Shown here one piece after another: positions 26,482-35,055 of a DNA stretch of 64,000 bases. The notes below the pieces were generated by a model. That model was not told the DNA's origin and did not search any database. It worked only from the letters and a program-made list of their open reading frames with translations. Within the stretch, counting starts at the first letter, position 1, and every line of letters begins with the position of its first letter. The position numbers were made by a program, and so were the translations under genes. Source of the DNA: Berkiella_A sp963976875 (GTDB taxonomy: Bacteria; Pseudomonadota; Gammaproteobacteria; Berkiellales; Berkiellaceae); the NCBI GenBank assembly GCA_963976875.1, contig CAXBML010000006.1:101689-165688 (forward strand), read 5' to 3'.

Positions 26482-26608
26482 CGGGATACTTCGGACAAGG
26501 AAGTTCTGTCTCTTTTTCAATAAGATAAAGAATATGAATTGTTTTTCATGCCTTTTATCATGTTAGAATGCCTACTATTTTTTAGTTAGTACAGGTTTTT
26601 CAGAGCAT

Positions 26609-29600
26609 ATGTCTACTCAAGGCCCAAATATTTCAGCATCCGCCAAATTAGTCTCCATACCGAATCCCAGAAATATTATCCAAGATTTAGTCAAGGCAAG
26701 CCCAGAACATCGAGCAAGCTTAATGGGGGATATTTCACAACTCAGAAATATTTCTTCTTTGATTCGAGAACTTTGGGCTGATGAGGCAATGTCTGCTGAC
26801 GATATTGCTGAAAGACTTGCTGCCTTTCCAAACATTGGGCATATTTTAAGCCAACCGCAATATTTAAAACAAATTGTATTGAGTGCAAGCCAAAATGAGC
26901 CGGGTTTATATGATTGTGCGCATCCGGATATTACACATGAGCATTATCATGAAAATATCTTTATTTTGCAAAAAGTACTGGCTGTATATGAGCTTTTGGA
27001 TCAATACTTGAAACCCAGTGATGAGTTTGCTGATGTCTATGGCCATATCAAGTTAGATTTGATGGATAAGCACATTAATCTTTTTCAGCATTACTCACGG
27101 TTTGGTCTTAAATCTGGTTATGATGCTGAATACAGAGAAGCGCGCATATCTTTATTTGAGCGAGAAAAACACATAGTGGCGACTGCTGAAATATATGAAC
27201 AAAATAAAAGTATTTTAGATGCCGCATTATCGGATGGGGCTGGTTCGACAAATCCGTTATTAAAAAAAATGCAGCTGTATTTATGGTCTATGCATTTTGG
27301 CGCCATGCAAGCCTATTATGCCAATATTCTTCTGGCGCATAATCTTAAAGATGAAAAACGATTAAATGAGAACTCGACGAAATTTGAGGCGGTATCGCAA
27401 TATCTTGGCAAGAATATAGAGGGTATTTGCAAGCATGCAAATAAAGATGTCACAGGTTGTATTAAAGAGCTCATTCAATATAAATCGCATATTGCCAGAA
27501 TATCTTCTCGAGAGATATCACCAACTCCTTTAGAACTCAATATTAAGAACATGTTTGATTTGCTAGAAAGTAAGCTGTTGACTGATGGTCTTGATAGAGA
27601 CACATATGAGCATAAAGAGGGCGCTATACCCACATTAAATGATATTGTTACCCAAATTAAAATATTAGAGCGGCACATTGAATCTAAAAAAGCATTAGAA
27701 AAAATTGAGGATATATTTGGGCAGCATCTTGAAATGGCTCTAGTGGTTTACCACCAAAGTGATGATCAACGTGTGGCTTTAGCCATGACGACATTAATGC
27801 GCACATGGATAAAATGGTTGGTGTCACAAATGTCCCAGGTGAGCATAAAATACATAGAGCTAGACTATGAAGCTATTTATCTTATTAATCGTAGTTTAAT
27901 ATCAAAGTTATCTTTTGAAGTGTCTGAAGAATTTATAGGGCAAGTTACGGATAGTTTGGATGGGCTTGAGTCTGCGCTCAGATTAAAAGACTTTTCTGCA
28001 GATTCACTTGTGGCTTGGATTGAAGGAGAAGATGCTGGGGCGAGTGCGAGTCGTCGTAAGAAAACTAAAAAGACAAGTGAAAAGACAAGTGAAAAGAAAA
28101 GTGAGGAATCGACATCTCAACTTCAGGGAGAGGTTAAGTCTACGTTAGATTCTAAGCCGCATCCTAAAGCGCCATCCCAAGTCAAAGATGCAAAATGTGA
28201 GGTTGGTAGTTCAGGTACTCAAGAGGATAATACAGAAGATACTTTGAGTCGTGAATTTCAAGCCCTAGCAATAGTGCTGCCTAAGGAAGCTGCTCAAGAA
28301 CAAGGTTGGACGCTAGTTTCAAAGAATAAAAAGAATAAAAAGAATAAAAAGAAAAAAAATCAAAAAGGGAAAAGAAAACAACGTAACCAAAAGAATCATC
28401 GCAATCATCCCGCTGCAAAAGAAAAGACACATGCCCTTATAACCCAAAACAGGGTATCCCGTAGCGTTGAAGAGAAGTCGCTAAAATCTTCTACGCCGAC
28501 AAAAATATTACAATCCACTAAAGTTACACCGGAGGGAAAAGCAGTGGTAATTGAGCCTGAAGTATTGGTGAGTACTGCTGGTTTAACCGTTGTTGGTGTT
28601 GAAACCCAATATCCAGTGGTGGGTCAATTGCCTTTTAGTCTGCCGATTGAGGCTCAAGGAATCATGGCCCGTTTAAATCAGTCTGGAAAACAGAGTTATA
28701 TTTATGGCGGCTATGTGCGAGATAATGTGTTACAAAAGCCCTATAATGATATTGACTTAGTTGCGGACTGTGATGAAGATACGTTTAAATTATTATTTCC
28801 TAATGCAAAAAAAGAACAGGGACTAGTCGATAAAATTGTTTACAACATTAGCGCGACGGTTAGCGTTACCTTAGAGTCAGGGTTAGATTTAGAGGCATTT
28901 TCGAGTACACGATATTTAGCCGCGAATGCTTTGTTTGCAAATAGTCAAGGCGAAATACTAGATCCTTTAGGGGTTATGGCATTAGCCGTGGCGCCTGAAT
29001 TAAAGCCTATCCCGGGACATAATATTATTGCAGCTTATAAATCAGACCCGAGTCGTATGTTACGAACGATACGCTATTCTACCCATATACAACGAATGTG
29101 GGATATTGAAATTCATCAAGCATTAAGTGTTTGTGGCCATATGCTCAATAGATTACCTTTTGGGAAATTTTTGAGTCATTTGGGCGAGATGTTTTTACGC
29201 GGTTCAGGAGAAACCCATCTACATGTTTTACTCAATCTAGGTATGCTGCCCAATATTAGCTTACCTTTGGGGGCTGATTGGGCCAAATATATCGATGAAA
29301 AGTCTATCTCATTTCAATTTATGCAGCATGAGTTAGCTCAGATTGACAAGTATCGCGTAAAGCAGAGAACTATTCAAAACAGGTTGTATTTATTAACTTT
29401 ATTTTTGTTGCCTGCCTTGGAAAAAATACGTTTGATTGATGATGGCACAGAGGGTGTTTATAGTACGTCTAACCTTAAGTCATCAATTGATAAAGTACTA
29501 GAGCAATTTTTCTTGCTTTATGATGGTGATATTGAAGCTGTGGATCAAAAAGTCAGACAGCGTCAGATATTTGCTTTACTGGAGCAAGTGATTTGGCCAA

Positions 29601-29845
29601 AATTTGTAGATTATCGTCATTATTATATTCAGCAAAATTATTATTTAGCTGCGATGAGTATGCCCCCCAGAAATTTTTATGAGCCGATGGGGGAAGATGT
29701 GGTTGATGGAGCACTGTCAGTACCTGTTTCTGCAAATGTTATGCTGCAGTATGGGGCTTATATAGAGGGAGGAACAACATATTTTCCTCCCTCGCCAGCA
29801 TCCAAAAAAAGTTCATCAAATAATACCGGGAGCAACCGAATTTGA
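26609..29845 (+). CDS. Large protein with C-terminal poly(A) polymerase/CCA-enzyme head domain
   Basis: 1078 residues. Residues 1-480 are mostly helical with no recognised domain. About 485-660 is a low-complexity linker, including a lysine/asparagine-rich block (nt 28318-28400). From about 680 the class II nucleotidyltransferase head appears: 'YIYGGYVRDNVL' (G700, G701, R704, D705) and 'NDIDLVAD' with the two metal-binding aspartates D714 and D716, then 'ANALFANSQGEILDPLGV' and 'SDPSRMLRTIRYS', the expected ribose-binding and neck-region motifs. The catalytic residues are intact, so nucleotide transfer to RNA or another acceptor is possible. It is far longer than housekeeping CCA enzymes (about 400 residues) and sits among RhoGAP and ankyrin genes, so it is more likely an effector than the tRNA enzyme. 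Confidence 0.7.
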   Translation: MSTQGPNISASAKLVSIPNPRNIIQDLVKASPEHRASLMGDISQLRNISSLIRELWADEAMSADDIAERLAAFPNIGHILSQPQYLKQIVLSASQNEPGLYDCAHPDITHEHYHENIFILQKVLAVYELLDQYLKPSDEFADVYGHIKLDLMDKHINLFQHYSRFGLKSGYDAEYREARISLFEREKHIVATAEIYEQNKSILDAALSDGAGSTNPLLKKMQLYLWSMHFGAMQAYYANILLAHNLKDEKRLNENSTKFEAVSQYLGKNIEGICKHANKDVTGCIKELIQYKSHIARISSREISPTPLELNIKNMFDLLESKLLTDGLDRDTYEHKEGAIPTLNDIVTQIKILERHIESKKALEKIEDIFGQHLEMALVVYHQSDDQRVALAMTTLMRTWIKWLVSQMSQVSIKYIELDYEAIYLINRSLISKLSFEVSEEFIGQVTDSLDGLESALRLKDFSADSLVAWIEGEDAGASASRRKKTKKTSEKTSEKKSEESTSQLQGEVKSTLDSKPHPKAPSQVKDAKCEVGSSGTQEDNTEDTLSREFQALAIVLPKEAAQEQGWTLVSKNKKNKKNKKKKNQKGKRKQRNQKNHRNHPAAKEKTHALITQNRVSRSVEEKSLKSSTPTKILQSTKVTPEGKAVVIEPEVLVSTAGLTVVGVETQYPVVGQLPFSLPIEAQGIMARLNQSGKQSYIYGGYVRDNVLQKPYNDIDLVADCDEDTFKLLFPNAKKEQGLVDKIVYNISATVSVTLESGLDLEAFSSTRYLAANALFANSQGEILDPLGVMALAVAPELKPIPGHNIIAAYKSDPSRMLRTIRYSTHIQRMWDIEIHQALSVCGHMLNRLPFGKFLSHLGEMFLRGSGETHLHVLLNLGMLPNISLPLGADWAKYIDEKSISFQFMQHELAQIDKYRVKQRTIQNRLYLLTLFLLPALEKIRLIDDGTEGVYSTSNLKSSIDKVLEQFFLLYDGDIEAVDQKVRQRQIFALLEQVIWPKFVDYRHYYIQQNYYLAAMSMPPRNFYEPMGEDVVDGALSVPVSANVMLQYGAYIEGGTTYFPPSPASKKSSSNNTGSNRI

Positions 29846-29871
29846 TTGTGAACTTGGTTACTTAGAATCAC

Positions 29872-30124
29872 GATAATGACTCCGATAAAAATAATCATAA
29901 ATGAAGTCATTATTCGTCAATTAAATCAGTAGGCATTAAACTTAATAGCGGGCGGTTGTGCTGTAGAACTAACCTGTCAAAATGTGACGGAAGTGATGCT
30001 AGATATTTGTAGTTATCCTTAATTACAGCTAATCAATCAGTTATTTAAAAATATTATTTTGAGCGATGCCATGCAAGATGAGGATGGAAACACGCTTAAA
30101 GTACCAATGATTGAAGCTATCTAA
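29872..30124 (+). pseudogene. Decayed copy of the 76-residue double-glycine-type peptide gene
   Basis: It aligns without indels in the coding part to 33998-34228, about 4 kb away. The start codon has become ATT (29912-29914), and in-frame stops replace residue 7 (TAG, 29930-29932), residue 37 (TAA, 30020-30022) and residue 71 (TAA, 30122-30124). The readable leader region is 'ALNLIAGGC', with the canonical double glycine where the live copy has AG. The rest of the gap, to 30376, shows no gene. Confidence 0.85.
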
Positions 30125-30376
30125 TCAGCCCATTTTTCTTAAACCAACAAAAACTAATTTTTACCTAAAATCATGTTTGTGCGCCCTTTTTAACGTGCCT
30201 TTGTCTGACATGCTATATTATTCCTAACTGATTGTTTTCCCATTATATTTTATATGCCTTATTCCTTAATCCTCAACTATACTAAACTAAATTCTTAAGA
30301 TTTTTGAACTATTTGGCTTTAATGCTGGTCAAAACAGCAGTCATTAATGTCGTTACGATAAAGGTGGGTGTTTGGT

Positions 30377-32191
30377 ATGGGGTCATCAGGTCCGAAAACA
30401 AAAGAGCAAAGTTTGAATGATTGGTCTGCTCTTAGCCAAAAAGGGACAAGCCAGTTTTTTGCTCATGAGTTGATGCAAAAATTGTCTTTGCAAGATCGAA
30501 TTGCCTTTGCGGGTGAGCTTGCACTGAGAAGGTATAATAAAGAGAAAGGAACGTCTAACGGTTTTGATCCGACTCAAGGGTTTAATCAAATTTATAGAAA
30601 TACTGAGTTTTTCACCAAGGCATTACTTCAGGGGATTGTAAATGAGGTTGATTTTCCTGTTAGCTCGAATAATGCGGTTGGGTTATTTGATTTAGTTCAA
30701 CTGTCAAATGATGGGAATGTCGATTCAAAATCAGAATTAAAAGATAAAATCGGAATATTTCCTGACGAGGTGCTCCATGCTGTATTGCCTTTTTATCATC
30801 AATTTATGGAAGATATAGAGGAAAAATCCCAAGAGTTAAATGAAAGTGAAAGAGAAAAATATATCCAAAAAGCGCAAAGTGACTTTGCTGGTCAAATATA
30901 TTTTCCTTTTGTAGAAAATTTAAGTAAGGCTTTGCCCAATAAAACTGCAAAAGAGAAAGAAGCTTTATCAGTTATGCTGAGGGAGTTGAGAAAAAGTGAC
31001 GGCTTAACAAACAACTGGATAACGCAACTTGATACCGCCAATGCGACATATCTGCCGCCGGTGATTTCGGAAAAGGTCATTGACTCTGTTAGAGAGATTG
31101 AGCCTTCTATTGATGGTTTATTGTCTGAGTACAAAGAGACTGTTCGTAATGACACAAAGCACTTAGTAGAGCAGGGGAATAATATTTATAATGCGGGAAA
31201 TACGTTAGCCAATACTCTGAATGATGAGGATCCTCAAAAAAATAGAATATTAGAGGTTATGAATCAAGCAAATGGAGCCAAATCAGATTTAGATCAACTA
31301 TTAACTATTAATATTGTCGTTGACGAAGCTGAACGGAAAAGACAAATAAAATCAGCAGAAAACACCATTACTAATGCACAAGAAAAAATATCGACTATTA
31401 TTGCTCAAAAAGATAACGATGGCATGACGCCACTTGGGAAAGCAGTTAATGCTGTTTTAGCAGGCGATGATAAGAGTCAAAGATTAGTTGAAAGGTTGGC
31501 TAAAGCAGGTGCCGATGTTAATGAGAAAACAAAGAATTACAAAAGGGGTTTTTTTACAAAAATAAAAGATGTTTTCACTCAGCCGGGTGGTTTGAAAAAT
31601 TTAATTACAGCCCCCGAACGAAGTATCACCGAAATTTTAGAAATGTCAGGGCAACAAGATTTATCTAAGACAATAAAAGAGAGCGCGAAACAATTTGATT
31701 CTAACGTCAAACCAAAAGAATCCAGTTATCATGATGTAGATCCAGGGTTGAAAAATAGGCTTTCCAATTTGGGGCTTGGCGCGAAGACGCCTGGATTAGA
31801 TACGTCAAATCACCATTCAAAGAGTATCTCTGAAAAAGTTGTCACTAGCTTCAAATATTTTAAAAAGAAATCATCTAGTAAACAAGTACCCGAGATAAAC
31901 CTACTGGCAGATATTAAAATAGATATTCAAGCGCTAGTTGATATTTTAAATAATCCCAATCATGATCCTATGCAAACAGCTCAAAAAGAAGTACAAACTA
32001 GCATTCATAATAAAATTCGTGATGGCAACTTATCGGCTTCGGATTTGGATGAGATTCAACAGGCTTTAACAGAGCTTCCAAAAAGCAAAAATCCAGATGG
32101 AAAAAACTTCATGAGTAACATACAAGAAGATGTCATGCCAGTTAAACGGGGAGAGCTAGAAGGTTCTCGCTCAAAAGTTGGGAAAAGATAA
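30377..32191 (+). CDS. Ankyrin-like repeat protein, candidate effector
   Basis: 604 residues from the ATG at 30377; a GTG at 30368 closer to AAGG is an alternative. Mostly polar helix without a signal peptide. One clear ankyrin-type unit lies around residues 345-390: 'DGMTPLGKAVNAVLAG' then 'LVERLAKAGADVNEKT', the TPLh...GADVN pattern. The flanking helices could be further degenerate repeats. The C-terminus is basic, ending 'GSRSKVGKR'. Ankyrin repeats mediate protein binding and are common in effectors of intracellular bacteria. The gene lies between the two decayed gene copies of the duplicated island, which suggests it was inserted there. Confidence 0.6.
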   Translation: MGSSGPKTKEQSLNDWSALSQKGTSQFFAHELMQKLSLQDRIAFAGELALRRYNKEKGTSNGFDPTQGFNQIYRNTEFFTKALLQGIVNEVDFPVSSNNAVGLFDLVQLSNDGNVDSKSELKDKIGIFPDEVLHAVLPFYHQFMEDIEEKSQELNESEREKYIQKAQSDFAGQIYFPFVENLSKALPNKTAKEKEALSVMLRELRKSDGLTNNWITQLDTANATYLPPVISEKVIDSVREIEPSIDGLLSEYKETVRNDTKHLVEQGNNIYNAGNTLANTLNDEDPQKNRILEVMNQANGAKSDLDQLLTINIVVDEAERKRQIKSAENTITNAQEKISTIIAQKDNDGMTPLGKAVNAVLAGDDKSQRLVERLAKAGADVNEKTKNYKRGFFTKIKDVFTQPGGLKNLITAPERSITEILEMSGQQDLSKTIKESAKQFDSNVKPKESSYHDVDPGLKNRLSNLGLGAKTPGLDTSNHHSKSISEKVVTSFKYFKKKSSSKQVPEINLLADIKIDIQALVDILNNPNHDPMQTAQKEVQTSIHNKIRDGNLSASDLDEIQQALTELPKSKNPDGKNFMSNIQEDVMPVKRGELEGSRSKVGKR

Positions 32192-32229
32192 TAACTTATA
32201 AAAAGTTATTTGTATTATCAAAGCCTCAT

Positions 32230-32503
32230 AAATAGGCCTCTTGAATACTAGGGTTATTGAGTAGTTTATCCCCATTCCCTTCCATGTCAATTTTGCTAAT
32301 GACTAAAACATAGCCTCTGTTCGCGAGCTTTCAAGCATGGCGGACATTTTACGCTACTAAAAAAATAGTGGTTTCAAAATGAGAAATATTATCAAAGCAT
32401 CAATATTTTAAATAACTAATTTCCATACTAGAGCTAGATTAGCCTCATTTAAAAAATGATTAGGCTTGAGTCTCATGACTCGCCCCATCGCAAGTATTTG
32501 TTG
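32230..32503 (-). pseudogene. Decayed 3' fragment of livF
   Basis: The plus-strand sequence aligns along its length to 34316-34592, the C-terminal third of livF, for example ACTAAAACATAGCC against ACTAAAACGTACCC and CTCGCCCCATCGCAAG against CTCGCCCCATAGCAAG. It has several small indels and stops and no start. It breaks off at TTTGTTG (about 32497-32503), where the sequence becomes similar to the nucleotidyltransferase gene. Confidence 0.8.
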
Positions 32504-32540
32504 CCTGTTTTAGACAAAATATGTTTGATTGATGTTGTGT
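32495..32540 (+). pseudogene. Scrap of the large nucleotidyltransferase gene
   Basis: About 37 bases match nt 29404-29441 with about five differences, reading 'LLPVLDKICLID' against 'LLPALEKIRLID' in the intact gene. After that the similarity fades and stops appear. The short length makes this less sure than the livF fragment. The remaining bases to 32743 hold an AAGGG/CCCTT hairpin followed by T's (about 32658-32680) and no gene. Confidence 0.5.
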
Positions 32541-32743
32541 CTAGATGTGAAAAAATCAATAAGATGTGATAAAACTAATTGCTAAACAGGATTATTTTGA
32601 ATGAATTTTTTCGATTTTAGACGAAAGGCGGTGATAAAAAGGTGATGAACAGCCAGAAGGGATTTCCCCCCTTTTTTTGTAGGTTAAGGTCCTGCAAAAT
32701 AACAAGTTATTCAACATACAAGACAAGGTGTTAGGGGACTAAA

Positions 32744-33922
32744 ATGGCTGCAGCAGGACCACAACTAAACGGGGCAATGGTAAACTTCACAAATGATAGA
32801 ATTTTAAATATTCTTGAAAGGATAGTTCAACAATTTACCTCAAATCTAGATTTATTAAAAATGTCGGGTTTATTTATTGAAACCGGTGATACTTATAAAG
32901 TAGAACAAATCATACAACTTTATAATATGGGTGGTGATCCAGAGATTACCTGTGAAAATGTGCATGATGTTTTAGCAAGTATAAAAGACATTGTTTTAAG
33001 AATAAAAGGCATTGGTGAAACGGACCAAGCTTTGCATGGCTCTTTGCTTGCGGCGATACAGACTTTAGGTCCAGCAGGCACACGTGAAAAAGCGTTTCAT
33101 AAATTTAATCAATATGTTGATGCCTTAGGTGGTAGCTCGGAGCGAGCTCAAAATGAAATTGCCGGTATTTTTCATACGCTCATTCGCTTAGGGGTATTGA
33201 CTTTAGAACAGAGCGAGGTTACCGGCTCTAAAATACTGCAGTTAGGTTCTTTTATCGGTGAAATAATCTATGAGGCTTTGTCTAGAGGTCACAGTGCGAG
33301 TGATCTCACTTTTCAAAAGCAAGTAAGAGAAAACAAAATGCTTTTTGCTTGTATTCTCGGTTACCCATTGGGGGATGAAGAGAATGATGATTCTTTTGGC
33401 AAAGCCAAAGCGAAATATGGACAAACATTTGAAGAACAATATTTATCTGAGCAAGTTGCTGCTAGAGAGACAGCACTAAGACATTTACAGTCTGAGAGTA
33501 GAGAGACAGAGAGGAGAGCTAAAACCTTAAGAGGTGCGTTGAGTTCCGCAAAAGGGGATAGAGAACAAAATGCCAAAGAAACTGGAGCTGTTATTGTACG
33601 AAGAGCACACAGTTTACAAAATCTCCTTCTTAGGGCCGCAGGGCAGGATGCCGAACAAGATTCTGCAGCAAGGGCTGCGTTAGCGATTAGTTGTTCTCGG
33701 GTCTCAGCATTACGCAAAGTTGTTGGCGATAGTAGGGCTCAGGCTAGAAAGGCTCGACACAGAGTGGAGAGTGCAGGAGAGACTCTTGATCGAGCACAGT
33801 TTAAACAGGCTTTGCAGAAGAGGGCCAACATTCGGCGAGAAGGCTCTAGTACTGCGGCAACTATGAGCTTAGGCAGTGATTCAGATAGTTCTTCAGAGGA
33901 ACGCAGACATTCTGGGCCATAA
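32744..33922 (+). CDS. RhoGAP-like domain protein 2, arginine finger missing
   Basis: 392 residues, a paralogue of the 405-residue protein at 25264 over its whole length: same N-terminus 'MAA.GP', shared 'IKGIGE', 'RAQNEIAGIFHTLIRLG' against 'RAKNEIAEIFYTLIRLG', the same charged helix and a Ser/Asp-rich tail. 'IIQLYNMGGDP' matches eukaryotic RhoGAP sequence well, but 'SGLFIETGD' has isoleucine (I45) where the catalytic arginine should be, and the 'NKMT..N' motif is absent. K81 is kept. It would therefore be a GTPase-binding protein without GAP catalysis, or simply diverging. The small peptide gene and livF follow it. Confidence 0.62.
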   Translation: MAAAGPQLNGAMVNFTNDRILNILERIVQQFTSNLDLLKMSGLFIETGDTYKVEQIIQLYNMGGDPEITCENVHDVLASIKDIVLRIKGIGETDQALHGSLLAAIQTLGPAGTREKAFHKFNQYVDALGGSSERAQNEIAGIFHTLIRLGVLTLEQSEVTGSKILQLGSFIGEIIYEALSRGHSASDLTFQKQVRENKMLFACILGYPLGDEENDDSFGKAKAKYGQTFEEQYLSEQVAARETALRHLQSESRETERRAKTLRGALSSAKGDREQNAKETGAVIVRRAHSLQNLLLRAAGQDAEQDSAARAALAISCSRVSALRKVVGDSRAQARKARHRVESAGETLDRAQFKQALQKRANIRREGSSTAATMSLGSDSDSSSEERRHSGP

Positions 33923-33997
33923 ATACTTTGATGTTTATGGTTTTGAATATTAAAAGTGGCTATAATGAACCCGATAAAAATAATAAATGGAGTCGTT

Positions 33998-34228
33998 ATG
34001 CGTGCAGTAAACCCACAAGAACTAAACTCAATTGCAGCAGGTTGTACCGCAGAGTTAACTTGTCAAAATGTGACGGAAGCCATGCTCGAGATTTGTCGTT
34101 ATCCTGAGCTGCAACTTATCAACCAATTATTTAAAAATGTTGTTTTGAGCGATGCAATGCAAGGCGCTGATGGTGAGACGCTTAAAGCAGGGATGATTGA
34201 AGCAATTCAATCTGCAGATTTTGGTTGA
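33998..34228 (+). CDS. Small peptide precursor with double-glycine-type leader
   Basis: 76 residues from the ATG at 33998, with GGAG five bases upstream; longer starts at 33956 or 33965 are weaker. The leader 'MRAVNPQELNSIAAG' fits the C39-type pattern with E at -8, L at -7, I at -4 and AG at the cleavage site; the decayed copy at 29872-30124 has a canonical GG and L at -12. The remainder (about 61 residues) begins with cysteine, holds three cysteines and is helical and acidic, unlike a glycine-rich bacteriocin. Function unknown. Conservation of the leader between the two copies argues that it is translated and was selected. Confidence 0.6.
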   Translation: MRAVNPQELNSIAAGCTAELTCQNVTEAMLEICRYPELQLINQLFKNVVLSDAMQGADGETLKAGMIEAIQSADFG

Positions 34229-34302
34229 GTCTGCCTAATAACCATAGGCTTATATATGCCACCATTAGATGTATTTAAATCGCTTTTGGTGGTGTCACTT
34301 TA

Positions 34303-35031
34303 CTAATGTCCACCCAAATACGCATCTTGCACGCTAGGATCGCTTAACAACTCGCTGCCTTCACCTTCTAGGGTGATCTTGCCATTCACTAAAACGTACC
34401 CTCTATCTGCTAACTTTAAAGCATGGTGTGCATTTTGTTCAACTAAAAAAATAGTGGTGCCTAACTGAGAAATATTTTTCAAGATATCAAAGATTTGAAT
34501 GACCAGCTGTGGCGCTAAACCTAGACTAGGTTCATCTAAGAAAAATAATTTAGGCTTAAGCATCAGGGCTCGCCCCATAGCAAGCATTTGTTGTTCACCG
34601 CCTGATAATGTGCCAGCGCGCTGATCTTTTCGGTTAAATAATATTGGGAACAAATCGAAAACTTTTTTAAGCTGACTCTCGATATGCTTTTTATCTTTAA
34701 TAACGTAAGCACCTAGTCTTATATTTTCTTCTGTGGTCAGTTTGGGAAATATTCTTCTGCCTTCAGGCGAGATGGCAATGCCTTGCTTGATAATCTCGTT
34801 GGGGTGTAAGTCGTGTATAGGGACACCTTGATAGAGAATTTCTCCTTGGCTAAGGGCCGGCTGCTTATATAGAGACATCATCAGGCTAGTTTTCCCAGCA
34901 CCATTGGCACCAATCATGGTCACAATTTCTTGTTCATATACTTTCAAGCTAACACCATTTAAGGCATTAATTGCACCATATCCGGCGTGAATATTTTTGT
35001 ATTCTAGTAGAGGCGTTTTGGTATTTAGCAT
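34303..35031 (-). CDS. livF: Branched-chain amino acid ABC transporter ATP-binding protein LivF
   Basis: 242 residues, normal length. One of the two ATPases of the high-affinity branched-chain amino-acid importer. Walker A 'GANGAGKTS', signature 'LSGGEQQML', Walker B 'LFFLDEPSLG' and the switch histidine in 'FLVEQNAHHAL' are intact. It is the last gene of livHMGF and lies 24 bases after livG. A decayed piece of this gene lies 2 kb away (32230-32503). Confidence 0.95.
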   Translation of the reverse strand: MLNTKTPLLEYKNIHAGYGAINALNGVSLKVYEQEIVTMIGANGAGKTSLMMSLYKQPALSQGEILYQGVPIHDLHPNEIIKQGIAISPEGRRIFPKLTTEENIRLGAYVIKDKKHIESQLKKVFDLFPILFNRKDQRAGTLSGGEQQMLAMGRALMLKPKLFFLDEPSLGLAPQLVIQIFDILKNISQLGTTIFLVEQNAHHALKLADRGYVLVNGKITLEGEGSELLSDPSVQDAYLGGH

Positions 35032-35055
35032 AGTGTTTACTCTTCAGTTTTATGC

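Noticed and set aside
28318..28400. Lysine/asparagine-rich A-rich stretch, considered as a frameshift or sequencing artefact in the nucleotidyltransferase gene
   Set aside because: The frame stays open on both sides and the downstream catalytic motifs are in the same frame; a low-complexity linker explains it.
26609..29845. The large nucleotidyltransferase as the housekeeping tRNA CCA enzyme
   Set aside because: It is more than twice the normal length with an unrelated N-terminal half and sits in an island of accessory genes; kept as an open check in the findings.
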